Below are positions 11,770-23,215 of a DNA stretch of 64,000 bases, one piece after another (position 1 is the stretch's first letter; each line of letters starts with the position of its first letter). The notes beneath the pieces are model-generated. The model saw only the letters and a program-made list of their open reading frames with translations, searched no databases and was not told the origin of the DNA. The DNA is taken from the NCBI GenBank assembly GCA_907164885.2, contig OU015497.1:67095077-67159076 (forward strand). Reading direction: 5' to 3'. The position numbers and the translations under genes were made by a program. Source of the DNA: Dolomedes plantarius (taxonomy: Eukaryota > Arthropoda > Arachnida > Araneae > Dolomedidae).

Positions 11770-12372
11770 GAAAACTAATTAAAAATTCCCTAAGGTATAC
11801 AATTATCAAACACTACAATTAATATCTTATTAATTATTAGCAAAATTAGATTTCCGAAATTTTAGAAAATGAGATTTCCGAAGTCAAACACCTATGAAAC
11901 CCATTCCTTTAATTAGACTCTTCGGCTCATTATCTAATTTAAATGAAATATATACGTCTAGGTAACAATTTATTCATGGTTTCGTAATCAGGCGAGACTA
12001 TTTTTATTTTAAACTACAGTAGAATTAATGGCATGTATAAAAAATTATTTCATTTGACTTAAGTGTCTAAATAATTTCAAATTGAATAAATATCTCAGTT
12101 GAAAGTACGATTGTTTCATTGTAATGTTAACCTTTCTTAGTCGAAATAAAATTTGTATCAAAATTAAAATACTAAAACTGTTGAAATGCGTAGACTAATT
12201 TCTAAATTCAAATACTTTAAAAATGTTTTTAATTTCTGTAATTGCTACAAAACGTTACTTTCACTACTTTAATGTCATTAATTACGTTTTTGGAAGAAAC
12301 GTTTGTTCTGCAGTTTTTAGTTATTTTTATCTTGTTTTATTTTTTATTTCAATTTTCAATAGTCATTAATGA
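11770..12372 (-). repeat. Right arm of the large inverted repeat
   Basis: Imperfect reverse complement of 8817-9405. The outer edge ends CAATAGTCATTAATGA. Homology seems to stop within a few bases of that point on both sides. About 2.4 kb separates the arms, including two TTAA-flanked elements and a SINE. Confidence 0.85.
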
Positions 12373-13940
12373 TAGATTTTGCCGAAATTTGTAATGTCAA
12401 TAGCGGATATAATAAATAACATTATTAGATATATTAAATGTATAATGTTTCATAAAATGTGCAATGGTAGTGTAGATAAATTTATTCCCCTCTATCAGAT
12501 ATTGACACATATGATATTATACAAAAAATTTGCATTCCTATATTCTTTGCTTGATAATGAGAACTCATGAATCTTTATATAGAAAATAGCAACTTAAAGG
12601 CTACTTATATTCTCCTACAAAACTACACTTGCACATTTTATCAAAGGATAACATTCGTTTCTTTTACCCAAATATGAAAAACTTCAATTCAATTCTCTTA
12701 AAGATTTATCTATCCAGTTTTTGTGTTGATTATGATAGAAGTTTCACAAATCATATATCACAGTAATTATAGTATCATGTATGTTAGCATCTACTTGATC
12801 GTAAGTGCCTTTTATATGTTCATTTTTAGTTATTGTATAAACAACATACTTTTTATAATTACTGTAATTTATAGTTTAGGAACATTACTACAAAATACAG
12901 TATATCTAAGAAAAAATAATTCTTTAGTTTTTTCTAATCTTTCTGTTTGTCTAAAATTTTCCGATACTAATGTTTAAAACTTTTAATTATAGCTCTATCT
13001 TCCAGTAACGACATCATGTTGGTTCGCCTTTTCATTAACAATGTCATTTGTTTTTTATGTAATAAATGAGTGACAGGATTTAATTAATAAATTATTTTTC
13101 AGCTATCTGCACCAACTGAATAAATATGTAACAATTCCCAAAAATATTTAAAATATTTTTTTTATCTTTTTAACTTACTTTTCAGATATTGATGTTTTCA
13201 ATAAAAAAAATCATAATGCTGTTATCAATTTTCATTCTTAGTATCATATAAAGATAAAACTTTACAAATAAACCTTTTTTTCTTATTCAAATTCCTTTAA
13301 TAAAATCTAAATATAAACATGTTTTGACATTATGTATAGTTATATTTTAAAAACTGAAATTTTATTAATTTGACATTAATATTTTTAAAAGTAACATATG
13401 CCTATTTAATACATAAACATAAAATGATTTAATCACATTTATACATTTAAATAGTTTTCACCATTTAAGGCTAAATAAAGATATAGTTTTGGTTATGTCT
13501 TACTTTCTAATATTCCACTTTAAAATAACATTTCTTTCTGCTGCATACTCATGATTCTGAAAATTAATTTTCGAAGACTTATACAATCAAGTGCTTGAAA
13601 AAATGCTATATTGTATCTATGAGAGTTCAAGCAAATAGTTATCTTTACGATTTCCCAAATTCTTTATCCAAAAAATACCATGTGAGAACCCCTAAAAATC
13701 GTCCTCATCATTCGTGATGCGATGAAATTTTATTACACATATTGATAAATAATTGTATTTATTATAATAACTAGTGGAGCTAATTTAAATTTAAATTTGT
13801 ATATTTATTTTTTTAATATTGTAGTAAATATCTGCAAATACTTCTATACCTTCCTTTGTTTCTCATTAATGTGTATTTTTTTGTCAAATGCCCTTTATTC
13901 ACTGTCATTTCGTGATAAATTTCAACATATAACCCTTTGG
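12373..13940. other. AT-rich non-coding DNA
   Basis: Very AT-rich. The open frames present consist of Ile, Tyr, Phe and Leu runs expected from base composition. No gene or repeat was recognised. Confidence 0.55.
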
Positions 13941-13965
13941 CGATATTTTCAAGAACTTTGGAGAG

Positions 13966-14232
13966 CTTTGGTGACATCACGCTACCCTTTTTTGGTGACA
14001 GGAGAACTATTCAGATTTCAATAAAGGAACGTCGCAAATGGGTTCTGAAATTCTCCAATCCTAAACCAATCGATAATGTTGCCAACGGTATATAAGTAGG
14101 CCAAACTCGGCTCATAATGTCATTCATCTATTTATATGTGGAAGATCATATGTTCTGTTTGAACTGTAGACCAGTTATTGTGTCCAATCTGAAGTCATTC
14201 AATAAACTTCGATAGGGTGCAGTCATATAACA
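13966..14232 (+). mobile_element. Candidate solo LTR
   Basis: A TATATAAG box at 14089 is followed about 110 bp later by AATAAA at 14201, with a CCAAT at about 14066. The segment ends near ATAACA followed by GTGAC, and GTGAC also occurs at about 13970, a possible 5-bp target duplication. That layout resembles a short LTR. No second copy is in the window, so this is inference from promoter and polyadenylation spacing only. Confidence 0.35.
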
Positions 14233-14259
14233 GTGACTCTTTGTTATATTTAGGACCAG

Positions 14260-14939
14260 TTTTAGACAATAAAGAAAAATGAACCTTTGGGGCTGTTATC
14301 CGGACTAATCATATAAAAATATCTCATACGACCTGTTTTAATATCATTTTTAGATGTTTGTCATCATATCAGCATAAAGTCAAATTTCTGCACATGGATC
14401 ATTCAAGAAATCAAAAAGTAATTATGAATATATAAAATACATGTAATATATAATTAGCCATTACATTAATAACCGTTTTATTTGAAAAAAAAACATCAGA
14501 AATGTTTTTAATTTCATTTATAAGAACTTATTTTTAAAGTGCATTATTTAGTGTGCAATTTAATGTAAGAGAGAACATTCTCTGTGCATGATTTAACTGT
14601 TTACAGTAACTAAAAATGACTGATTAAAGTTTCTTTTATTTACATAGAAATATTTGAAAATACTATTTAACTATGCAAACAGTATAGACACCATATTAAT
14701 GTCATATATAAAAAAAAGGAATCCAGATCGCCAAGTACTCTCAATCCTAGAACAAAAAGACTCCGTATTTTGTTAAAAATAAACTATAAAAAAACTGAAT
14801 TTATTTATTTAGAGATTCCAAGATCTGGTAAATTGTATAGTTCTACCGAGAAATTTAAACATTTCATTTAGTTCATGGAAATTAGCAGTTTCTGAGTAAA
14901 ATGTCCCATTGACTTAGGCATTTTAATTAAACTTATCTA

Positions 14940-14941
<2 letters not shown>
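14260..14941. other. AT-rich non-coding DNA
   Basis: Nothing recognised. Confidence 0.5.
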
Positions 14942-15023
<82 letters not shown>

Positions 15024-15056
15024 CGCGCGTGTGTGTGTGTGTGTGTGTGTGTGTGT
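14942..15056. repeat. Compound microsatellite (TA)n(TG)n with a CG-containing core
   Basis: About 22 TA units, then about 35 TG units interrupted by a short GCGTGCGCGC motif. Alternating purine-pyrimidine throughout, so it could adopt Z-DNA in its GC-containing part. Confidence 0.97.
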
Positions 15057-15284
15057 CTATTTGTACTGCAGTTGCTCATGTGTGAAGTGAACGATAACAT
15101 ATTACAGAACATTCCTGTAATTTGGATATTTTCAATACTGTTTCATAGAATACTAATCAATAAAATAAAAAGTTTTCCAGTAAAATTGATGATTTATTTT
15201 TTATGGGGAGTCTGGATAGAGAAAATCAGCAAACACTATTAAAAATCTTAAGGATGTGCAAATAAAATATGACTACATCACTTG

Positions 15285-15439
15285 CAGGAATCTTGTGGAA
15301 AACGTATGAAAGGTGCGATACACCGACATGTCCGTAACATTCCTCCTGATATGCTAAGAGCAACTGTTGAGAATGCAGTAATGCGATTTAATTTGCTTTC
15401 GGAAAATGGTGGAGGCCACATTGAACATAATTTGTAAAA
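15285..15439 (+). pseudogene. mariner-like transposase, C-terminal end only
   Basis: The plus strand reads open from about 15285 into a stop at 15437 with the pattern RNIPPDML..V..AV.RF.L...NGGGHIEHNL. The family of DDE transposases to which this belongs ends with a helix of this kind and a closing NGGH.EHLL-like motif. The catalytic core upstream is missing. About 235 bp further on, a terminus with the layout found at 5055 occurs in inverted orientation (near 15640-15675), as expected for the 3' end of the same element type. This is a short relic. Confidence 0.65.
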
Positions 15440-15675
15440 AATTCCAGAAATGAGTAAGCACATTTTAAATCGATGTATTCATGTCTTATTTCGTTTGACA
15501 ATATTGCATGCAGCACCATTTCCCCCCTGGTGGTGAGTTTTTGAACCTTTTTTTTGCGGAAAAGAAATACCTATGACTTCTCTTAAACTATTATCAAGTT
15601 TGATAAAATTTGGTCCAGTAGTTTTCCTTTTATGACCATTTCAAGGTGGAACTTTAATTATAACCACTCTGTGTG
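15440..15675 (+). mobile_element. 3' flank and terminal repeat of the mariner relic
   Basis: The reverse complement of the right edge begins CAGAGTGGTTATAATTAAAG, matching 15 of 20 positions of the terminus at 5055. It is non-coding. Confidence 0.5.
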
Positions 15676-16204
15676 TATATATATATATCCTTATTTCCTG
15701 GAGTATATAAAGGCCTTATTTGGTTAGTACTCCAACTCCATTTTTGTTGATTTTGAGATAGAGAGCCTTAAAGTCTAATGAGTGCTGAGAAATGACTGCA
15801 GAAGTCTTATTTGTAACGCCCTCTGTTGGCAGCAGAATTAAGCTGGAGGTGTACCAGTTTAAAAATAAGATAGAAATGAGTTGTATGAACATGAAAGTGA
15901 GGCTAACCGCATTTTTTTTAAAGTGGAGTTGTAGCAATATTAAATTAAGCCCTTCAAATATTTCCTCAAATTAATTTATTTCTTTGGTAAACCATATACA
16001 TGTGAAAAATAGTAGTAATATATGAAAAACAGTTGTAAATAAAATAAAATATATATCTTAGATAATCGCACCATGTGACAAGAATTAACATGTATAAGAA
16101 TTAAATTTTCGCGACCCCAAAATTTCACTGTGCGACTCCATTTGGGGTAGCGACCCAAAATTTCAGAAACGCTGATCTACAGTAAAAAAATTAGGTCAAC
16201 AACT
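15676..16204. other. Non-coding DNA, nothing recognised
   Basis: Short open frames on both strands overlap each other and look random. Confidence 0.45.
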
Positions 16205-16345
16205 ATTTTCGATCTAGTTTTTAGCATATATATATATAAAACACATGCATACATATAAACATACAAAAGAGGTAAGCAACGATAAGTAATCCTGCGTTAA
16301 TAACCCGCGGTAGTTTCGTTAGAAGAAACTACCTGAAATGTTTAG
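16205..16345 (+). mobile_element. DINE-1/Helentron-like element, copy A (3' half)
   Basis: Starts in a short TATA tract, then ACAAAAGAGGTAAGCAACGA, the 3' subterminal repeat GTAATCCTGCGTTA, and a perfect stem-loop at 16309-16333 (GGTAGTTTC, loop GTTAGAA, GAAACTACC). The 5' half is absent. This is the best-preserved stem-loop of the family. Confidence 0.75.
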
Positions 16346-17488
16346 TGTTTTTTTTTTATCATTTGATGCTTACTTTTTTTTTGTGCTAGGCGTCATGAGT
16401 TCGAAGAAGTGTAGTACTTCCTTTCAGTATAAAAGAAAAATAGTGAGAATCACGCTGAAACAGAAAAAAAAGAGATAATAGATAAGTATGAGCGTGGTAC
16501 GCTCGCGTCTGATCCCGCAGCACTATACAAAATATCTAGGACAACGATCTCTTCGATGGCAAAAAATGAAGAAGCCATTATAGTAGCCGGTGTGGTTAGA
16601 GGTGTGAAGGTCGAAACAAAGGAAAGGTCACAGATATTCGAAAAAATGACGAAATTGTTTTGCAATTGGATTAATGAAAAACTGTTGGCAGGTGATAGAA
16701 TATGCTAGGCAATAATATGAGGGAAGGTAAAACAAATTCAGGCCGAATTGTTAGAAGACAGATCTGGAATGCGTACTGAGTGCAGTAAGGTGTTTAAAGC
16801 CAACCATGGACTCCCCTTAAACGTAATAACCCCCTCTCCACCTCTACTTCGCCTCTTATACCATTAGGTCACCAATTCCTTTCAGTACATGTTGGCTAAA
16901 TATACATTTTATTTTAATTTATTTAATTTTATATATACATTCTATTTTAATTTATTTAATTTTATGTATACATTTTATTTTAATTTATTTAATTTATTGC
17001 TTTAAGTTATGCCGGTTTAGCTTAAAGATTTCGTATAAAAAACAACCCCATCAATTTTAAATTGCCTAGTAAAATACGAAATTTCTGGGTTCCAGGAACG
17101 AATTAATTCAATTTTCGTTACTCCTTATAGGTAAAATGCACTCGATACTCGTGGTGCATTCTGAAACCAACTAATGTCGAGTACCGAAGTATCACTGTAT
17201 ACATAGACATTATTTCTGCTCGTAGTGCGGTTGAAATTTTTTTTTCACTTATCACTTGATGAGGTAAAAATATATCACTGCTTAAAATTTGTTCAATACA
17301 GCAAGAGAGTTCTTAATAAAAAAAGAGTTATATGAGAGAAAAGTATTTTTACTGTTAAACATTTCATAACAATTTTCTAAAGAGTTATGCTACATAATCA
17401 CATGTTATTATAACTACTGTTGCGTATGGTTCAACGATATTTGAGACTACCTTCACCAGATAACAGCAACACAAGTTTATTTGCTTTT
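16346..17488. other. AT-rich DNA with a short tandem repeat
   Basis: Around 16905-16995 a unit of about 33 bp (TATACATTTTATTTTAATTT followed by ATTTAATTTTA) is repeated about three times. A minus-strand open frame (16450-16665) has no recognisable similarity. Otherwise nothing is seen. Confidence 0.6.
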
Positions 17489-17673
17489 AACGTAGGATTA
17501 CGTTCCTCATAATGGTCCTCTGGAAAGCAAAATTTCAGAGGCAAAAGCCGTCCGACTTCGAGAATTATAATTTTGGTAGCGTGACAAATGCAGTCTATAT
17601 TACTTGGGAAAGCAGTAAACAATTAAACAGAAATGTACCAAAATGCGTCGAAATTTTGACATACGTATATATA
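17489..17673 (+). mobile_element. DINE-1/Helentron-like element, copy B, 5' half
   Basis: Begins with the 5' subterminal repeat AACGTAGGATTACGTTCC and runs through the family body (CCAAAATGCGTCGAAATTTT) into ACGTATATATA. The copy is then broken by a solo LTR at 17674 and resumes at about 18214 inside the same (TA)n core. Confidence 0.8.
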
Positions 17674-18207
17674 TGTAATATAGGCGACGTGGAGGAACAA
17701 ATAATACGCCAGAGTGGATGACGTCGCCGATACACATGATGACTAACCGCGCATTTTCCCGCAAAGACTCCCAACGCAGACACAGGAACCACAGATACCT
17801 AATTGAATCTAAAGCATTTTATTAAGTTTTACCAAGTCGTCCGCCCGGGATTATATGACAAACCGATTTTTACAGAGTGTGTCTAATTTTAGACACCAGA
17901 TAGTTTTAAAGGTTCATCTCATCACGTGATTAAAGGGTGTGTCTTAATGGTCGATTGGTTTAAAGTTATTGTTGATGCGCAGAACTGATTTAGACTCGTA
18001 GTGACGCCACACAGCTTCTCTTTATTTAAAAAAGACAGCCATCTTGAATGATTTTGCCTAAGGCTGTAATAATGGAATTTAACGCGAATGCCCAAAGGGA
18101 ATTAAATGTTTTAAGGGATTAAAAAAGGGTTTGTAATTTGGAATAGTAAAGTGAGGAATTAATAGTTTTAAAATGTTAAGAGTGTTGAATTAAGAAATTA
18201 CTAGTTT

Positions 18208-18213
<6 letters not shown>
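17674..18213 (-). mobile_element. Solo LTR inserted in the (TA)n core of copy B
   Basis: About 540 bp in minus orientation, from an AATATTA-type 5' end at about 18213 to TGTAATATAGGCGACG (plus strand) at 17674. Its first 300 bp or so match the LTRs at 56211-56774 and 56860-57396, including a CCAAT motif and ATCACGTGAT. An AATAAAA signal (plus-strand TTTTATT at about 17817) lies near its 3' part. Flanks on both sides are TATATA, consistent with a TA-rich target duplication that cannot be measured in a microsatellite. No coding part remains, so it is a recombined solo LTR. Confidence 0.78.
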
Positions 18214-18257
<44 letters not shown>

Positions 18258-18345
18258 ACAAAAGATGTAAGCAATGATAAGTAATCCTACGTTTATAACC
18301 CGCTGTAGTTTCGTCAGAAGATACTACATAAAATGTGTCTAGTCA
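18214..18345 (+). mobile_element. DINE-1/Helentron-like element, copy B, 3' half
   Basis: The (TA)n tract (18214-18249), then ACAAAAGATGTAAGCAATGA, the 3' subterminal repeat GTAATCCTACGTTTA and the terminal stem-loop at about 18304-18328 with one mismatch. It completes the copy begun at 17489. Confidence 0.8.
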
Positions 18346-19680
18346 TAAACAGACTGCAAATATAACAAACAGTCGCTTTGGACTACATCGAAGTTTAGCA
18401 AAATACATATTGAGAAGTTTCGAACTTATTTTTTTAATTACTTTAACATATCTTTCTTATATACAATTATTTTACCCATATGTGACATGGAACTCGACTT
18501 TGTAGTTATTTTGTTTATTATACTGTTTTATCTCTAAAAAAAATATATTTTCTGATTTCATAATTTCGATACAACATTAATTCGGTTCCATGCACATTTA
18601 TATCTATTTTTTTTGTAAATCTTAAAATATATATGTGCTGAAAATCATTCCTGTGATTTTTCGTACCGGTTTTCCGAGAAGAAGAGAATGTGCCTTCCGT
18701 AGGCAATTTAGTGTGACCTATAACAGTACGGATAGTACTCAAGGTCAAGTGCACAGAAGGGAGAATTGCTTGCCACCCTCTCGGTCATTAAGGGGACATA
18801 GTTTCTCCCATAGCAACGGCCCAGCAACCTTCTTTTAACCAATGATATAGCTGATAGGTGTTAATTGTTCGAGAACATTTTCTGAGCTCTGCTTTTCCGT
18901 TGCTTTTAACGTTAAATTTTTTAACGTTTTTTTGGGGTAGTTGAAGAAAACGCCGCGACTGTTATACTCCTCTAAGTTGTCCGCTCTTCAGCTAGTCGTC
19001 ATTTTGTATGATGATTTTTATGGTCTGCTTTTTTGACCGACTTTTAGATATAATCTTCAGTGTCCGATGAGGGTGGTGGTGAGTAATAATAATTTGTAAT
19101 ATATTTTATCAGGCGAGAGAACATAATAATTAATAAATGTAACTAGGATTTATTGTGTGTTCGAATAATCTCTTAATGTATGTAGATAATTATTATGATG
19201 TTTTTTGTGCAAATTTGTATTTAATGATAAAATTAATTTTAAGTAAGAAGAAGAGAAATTAAATGTTAACATTACCTATTAAATTTGAGTTTTTTTTTAG
19301 TTATCTCAGACATGTGTCAGAATGTGTTTTCTCAAATTAACAATTTTTTAAAAAAAAAGTGCCACTATACGATCATCTGTTTCATTACCTGTTCTAATTC
19401 CACATAATGTATGATGCCGTCAATAGGCTCTTAGAGCTCTGGGATTTTAAGAATGAAAGTAATTAATTATATAAATCACTGCACATTAACTGAGTAAATA
19501 CTTAAATTGTATGTAAAATATTTATAATATATTTTAATTGTTGAATTGTATGTATTGTATTATGAAATTGAGTTAGGCATTTTTTTATTGTTCATTTGAT
19601 GAGATAAATTTTTTAAATTCCATTTTCTAAAATTTTAAATAATTAAACATGTTGAAAGGTTTAGAACTAGGAATAGGCAG
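18346..19680. other. Non-coding DNA; possible LTR and leader upstream of gag
   Basis: An 83-bp segment (about 18402-18484) recurs almost exactly at 20887-20969, in the same orientation. The GC-richer part at about 18780-19080 might be LTR or leader sequence of the gag pseudogene that follows, but without a second copy the termini cannot be fixed. No host gene is seen. Confidence 0.45.
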
Positions 19681-20624
19681 GCGAGTCCCCCCTCATCACC
19701 TTCAACGTCTGATTCAAATACTATAAACCTAATCGCGCCAGCAAGTATTATGATTTCTCTGCCCTCTTTTGGTGGTTCTTCACAGGAGAACTGTAAATTA
19801 TTTTTAAATCATTTGGAGGAAATCACCTCATTAGAAAAATGGAACGATGAAAAAAAATACATCCTTTTAAAATCAATTTTAACTGGAAAGGCGTTGGATT
19901 TTCTAATGAATGATCCAAAATTTGAGGATATTTCTACTCACAAGGAATTAGTGCAAGCCTTACAAGATAAATTTATTAAATCCCCTTCTTTTTCGACACT
20001 GCAGAAAGATTTCCTAAATATTAAACAAGCTCCCGGTCAGTCAGTTTCCAATTTGCAGACAATATTCAAGACAAAGCTACCAAATACTTAAAATTTACAA
20101 ACACTGATTCCGAGGAGGTCATTAAATTCAAAGAAAACACGCTACTCGGCCGATTCTTAGAAGCCTTAAGTCCAGATATCAGGATAGAAACTAAAAAATT
20201 GGGTCCGAAAAGTTTTAAAAAGGCCTTAAAAATTGTTAAAAATATTGAAGCAGCTCTTAATGAACAGCAGGATGTAGAAAATCAGTCCACTGCGAGGATT
20301 TCTTGTCATACTTGTGGAAAATCCCACAAAACCACTGATTGCTGGCATTTGAATTCCCAATCCTCAGCTGAGTAACAGCAACCAGTTTTCTCTCCCCAAA
20401 ATTTTCCCCCCTCTCCGCCGCCTCCCACTTTCACACCTTTTCCACCTGCAAATAACTTTCGCACTATGTACCCCCCATTGAATGGTTTTGGTACTCAGTT
20501 TCAACCACAATTTCAATCTCAATTCCAAAATTCTAGGGGTAGACCAAAATATAAAAGTCATTATGACGCAGGCAGAAAAAATAATTTTAAGAAATATTCA
20601 TCAAATAACGAAAATTTAAAGTAG
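19681..20624 (+). pseudogene. Ty3/gypsy-type gag, frameshifted
   Basis: The frame is open from before the first ATG (19750). The first part (to about 20070) has the capsid-like helical pattern FGGSS..NCKLFLNHLEEI followed by LKSILTGKALDF. The frame then breaks: the capsid continues in another frame to a zinc knuckle at 20304-20342 (C-x2-C-x3-H-x4-C, one residue shorter than the usual x4 spacing). A TAA at 20373 interrupts a Pro- and Gln-rich tail that otherwise stays open to a stop at 20622. No protease or reverse transcriptase follows, because sequence related to the DINE-like family begins at about 20728. It binds nothing today; intact relatives package retrotransposon RNA. Confidence 0.8.
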
Positions 20625-20727
20625 TGAGGGACTCGTTTTCACACAATGCTTCCGAAGCGAAGTTCCACAATGAATCGAAACCGGTACTGAAAGGAGGCAT
20701 TTACGTCATCAAAAAGCAACAACTTTT

Positions 20728-20876
20728 CTGTTTAACTGTTTACTGCTTGTCCAAGCGATACAGACTGGGTTTGTGGCACTGCTAAAATTATAACTCGCTA
20801 AGTACGGACGGTTTTAGCGTTTGAAATTTATCTTTCCGGAGGACCGTTATGGTGGATCGTAATCCTTAGTTAAAAT
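20728..20876 (-). mobile_element. DINE-1/Helentron-like element, copy C (5' half)
   Basis: Minus-strand copy of the family's 5' half: TCTGTTTAACTGTTTACTGC, then AATTATAACTCGCTAAGTAC, ending at the inverted 5' subterminal repeat (GTAATCCTTAGTT). The (TA)n core and 3' stem-loop are missing. Confidence 0.7.
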
Positions 20877-20886
20877 CATTAAAGAA

Positions 20887-20969
20887 TTTATGTATATTGA
20901 GAAGTTTGGAACTTATTTTTTTAATTACTTGAACATATCTTTCTTATATACAATTGTTTTACCCATATA
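20887..20969 (+). repeat. 83-bp direct repeat of 18402-18484
   Basis: The two segments agree at nearly every position, from ATATTGAGAAGTTT to TTTTACCCATAT. They flank the gag pseudogene at about 2.4 kb spacing but are too short to be complete LTRs. Confidence 0.85.
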
Positions 20970-21884
20970 AAGGAAATATTCTTACAGTCAAAACTTACAA
21001 TATACAGTATTTAATTTGATCACATTTCATGATCTTAAACTTTAGATTTTTAAGGTAAACTATATATATTTATTAAATTGTATGTCTTAAAAGAAGAAAA
21101 CAATTGAAAATGAGGAGATTAATACGTAACAAAGTTGACAGATATTCGAAAAAAAAAGAATAGAACCAATAGGAAGTTAACCTTCGGTTTCTAGAAAGAA
21201 ACCCCTGCTTAGTCCCCTGTGACATGTTGTCACTGCTTCTTACAGATGTCTCTGTCTATCTTGCGGCTGTTGTTAATCTTGGATTCTCTGTCGTATTGGT
21301 AGCAATTAGCCAGAGAAGGATATTGCATTTGTCAAACTGCCTAACGAAATATTGGAAAGCTTCTCGGAAGGCTCTTTTAGTTGTTTTCAAGAACTACCCC
21401 ACTATATTTTAATTCAGAAGCGATTCAATGTAAATAATTTCTGTTTCACAAGCATATTTGATTTATATGAGTTCATGACAATTTTAATCGAAAATTTAAA
21501 TGAATATGCTCGAAATGTCAACTTTCGTGTATTTTATTTTTAAAACTTGTCTATTGAAAATATGCATTTAGCGAAAGGAAACGGAACAGTTAAGGTATTT
21601 TTAAATGGGACATGATATATCGAACATTTGTGCAGTTGCCCTAAAGTCAGAATGTTCTTCTTCGAAACGTAAATTCTATATTTTTGAAAGTATTTATACA
21701 GTCAAAACTAGTCTTCATGTTCATTTTAAATCGCATTGCATATTTAAAAAAAATCCTCAAAATTTTGGTTATTAAGCTTGCAAAAATGTTTAAGCTCTTT
21801 TTCCAAATGGGACAGGAACTTTTCTCTGACGGTAGGTATTCACTGACACTGGACTCTGAAAACCCCCGTACATTTTTGCTGGCT
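20970..21884. other. AT-rich non-coding DNA
   Basis: No gene or repeat recognised. Confidence 0.5.
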
Positions 21885-22027
21885 ACTTTATTATGGGAGC
21901 ACCATACAGGTGAGCCACCATTGTTCCCTATGAGAGGAACGACACGGAAACGTCCAAGCCTTATTCAGTATTTAAACCCAAGCCCGCTGCATGGCAGCTC
22001 AAAACGCTAGCCACTATTCTAGGTGGT
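21885..22027 (-). mobile_element. tRNA-derived SINE, family 2, copy 2
   Basis: Reverse-complement counterpart of 10313-10460. Shared blocks include GCTTGGGTT, TTTCCGTGT and GCTCCCATAATAAAGTA. The B-box is weaker here (GGGTTTAAATAC). The open frame across it on the plus strand is an accident of the repeat. Confidence 0.75.
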
Positions 22028-22989
22028 CGTCGTGTTCAAGCGATAAAGGTTTTTCGGGAAAAGTGAAGAATCGCCTAATGCTTGGCATGATTTCCAAAAT
22101 CGCCAACGTGGCGCGCTTTTGCGTCTTGTCTCCTGGAATTGCAACCTCTCCAGAAGACACTACGCAAGAGCGCGACATTTAAGATGGCGAAAAACTAAAA
22201 TGAATACAAAAAAAAATTGAAAAAAAATTTTTGAAAGCTGAAAATCGTTGCAAAAATATAGTTATTGTTAAAACGTAAAGTTAAAAACTGAAAAATTAAA
22301 ATACTTCCACTTACCTTAATGTAAAAATCTATTGGAAAAAACTATTGTAAACTATAGTAAATTATTGATTCACTAACCTTAATTGTAAAAAAATCTACTC
22401 GAAATCGGCTTGGATACCACAATTGGTGCGCTTATGAATCTCGTAAAAGTGAAAAAGAAATGTGCCAAATAAGGCAGCGATTCTTTACCTGACCAAGTTC
22501 TTTTTTTTATAAATATATATATGAAAGAAACAATCAAATAAGGGAGATGAAACCATCTTAAGTTCAAAATAAAATGATTTAGGGATGTGCTAAGCTTAAC
22601 ATCCATACACAGTACGCTATCATTAAGTAAATTAATTATAAAATTATTAAATATGTGCAAAAAAAAGGGAAATTGGTTGTGACTTTATTTATTTTTAATA
22701 TGTTAAATTCAGTTTGCTGTAATATTCTTCATCTTTTTAAATTTCATTTGCTATAATATTCATTATCTTATGTAAGACATTTCAATTTACCTACGAATTT
22801 ATACCCGTACGAACATGAAAGAAAAAGGTGTATACGCTTTTGATTACTGTAAATCATTCAAAGACTTTTTCCATTAATCTTTCTGCTTGACCGATGGTAC
22901 ATATTTAAGCTCTTAAAGCATCTTAAATAGTACATAATAGTAGTTATTCTTTTGGTTTGCGTTTTGATATGATCATGTGTTAATATTTT
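22028..22989. other. Non-coding DNA, nothing recognised
   Basis: A GC-richer 170 bp follows the SINE, then AT-rich sequence. No protein similarity was noticed. Confidence 0.45.
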
Positions 22990-23215
22990 AATGTAGAATT
23001 ACGTTCCTTAATAACGGTCCTCCGAGAAGAAAAAAAGTGTTTGTCCTGCGTCGAAAATTATAATTTTGGCAGCGCGCCAAACCCAGTAGCAGTAAACAGT
23101 TAAACAGATAAGTACCAAAATACGTCCAAAAAAAGTGGTAAGAAACGATAAGTAATCCTACGTTAATAATCAGAGGTAGTTTCGTTAGAAGACACTACCT
23201 GAAATATAGTTTTAG
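22990..23215 (+). mobile_element. DINE-1/Helentron-like element, copy D
   Basis: Both halves are present and the (TA)n core is lost. 5' subterminal repeat AATGTAGAATTACGTTCC, 3' repeat GTAATCCTACGTTAATAA, and the terminal stem-loop at about 23175-23199 with one mismatch in the stem. Confidence 0.82.
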
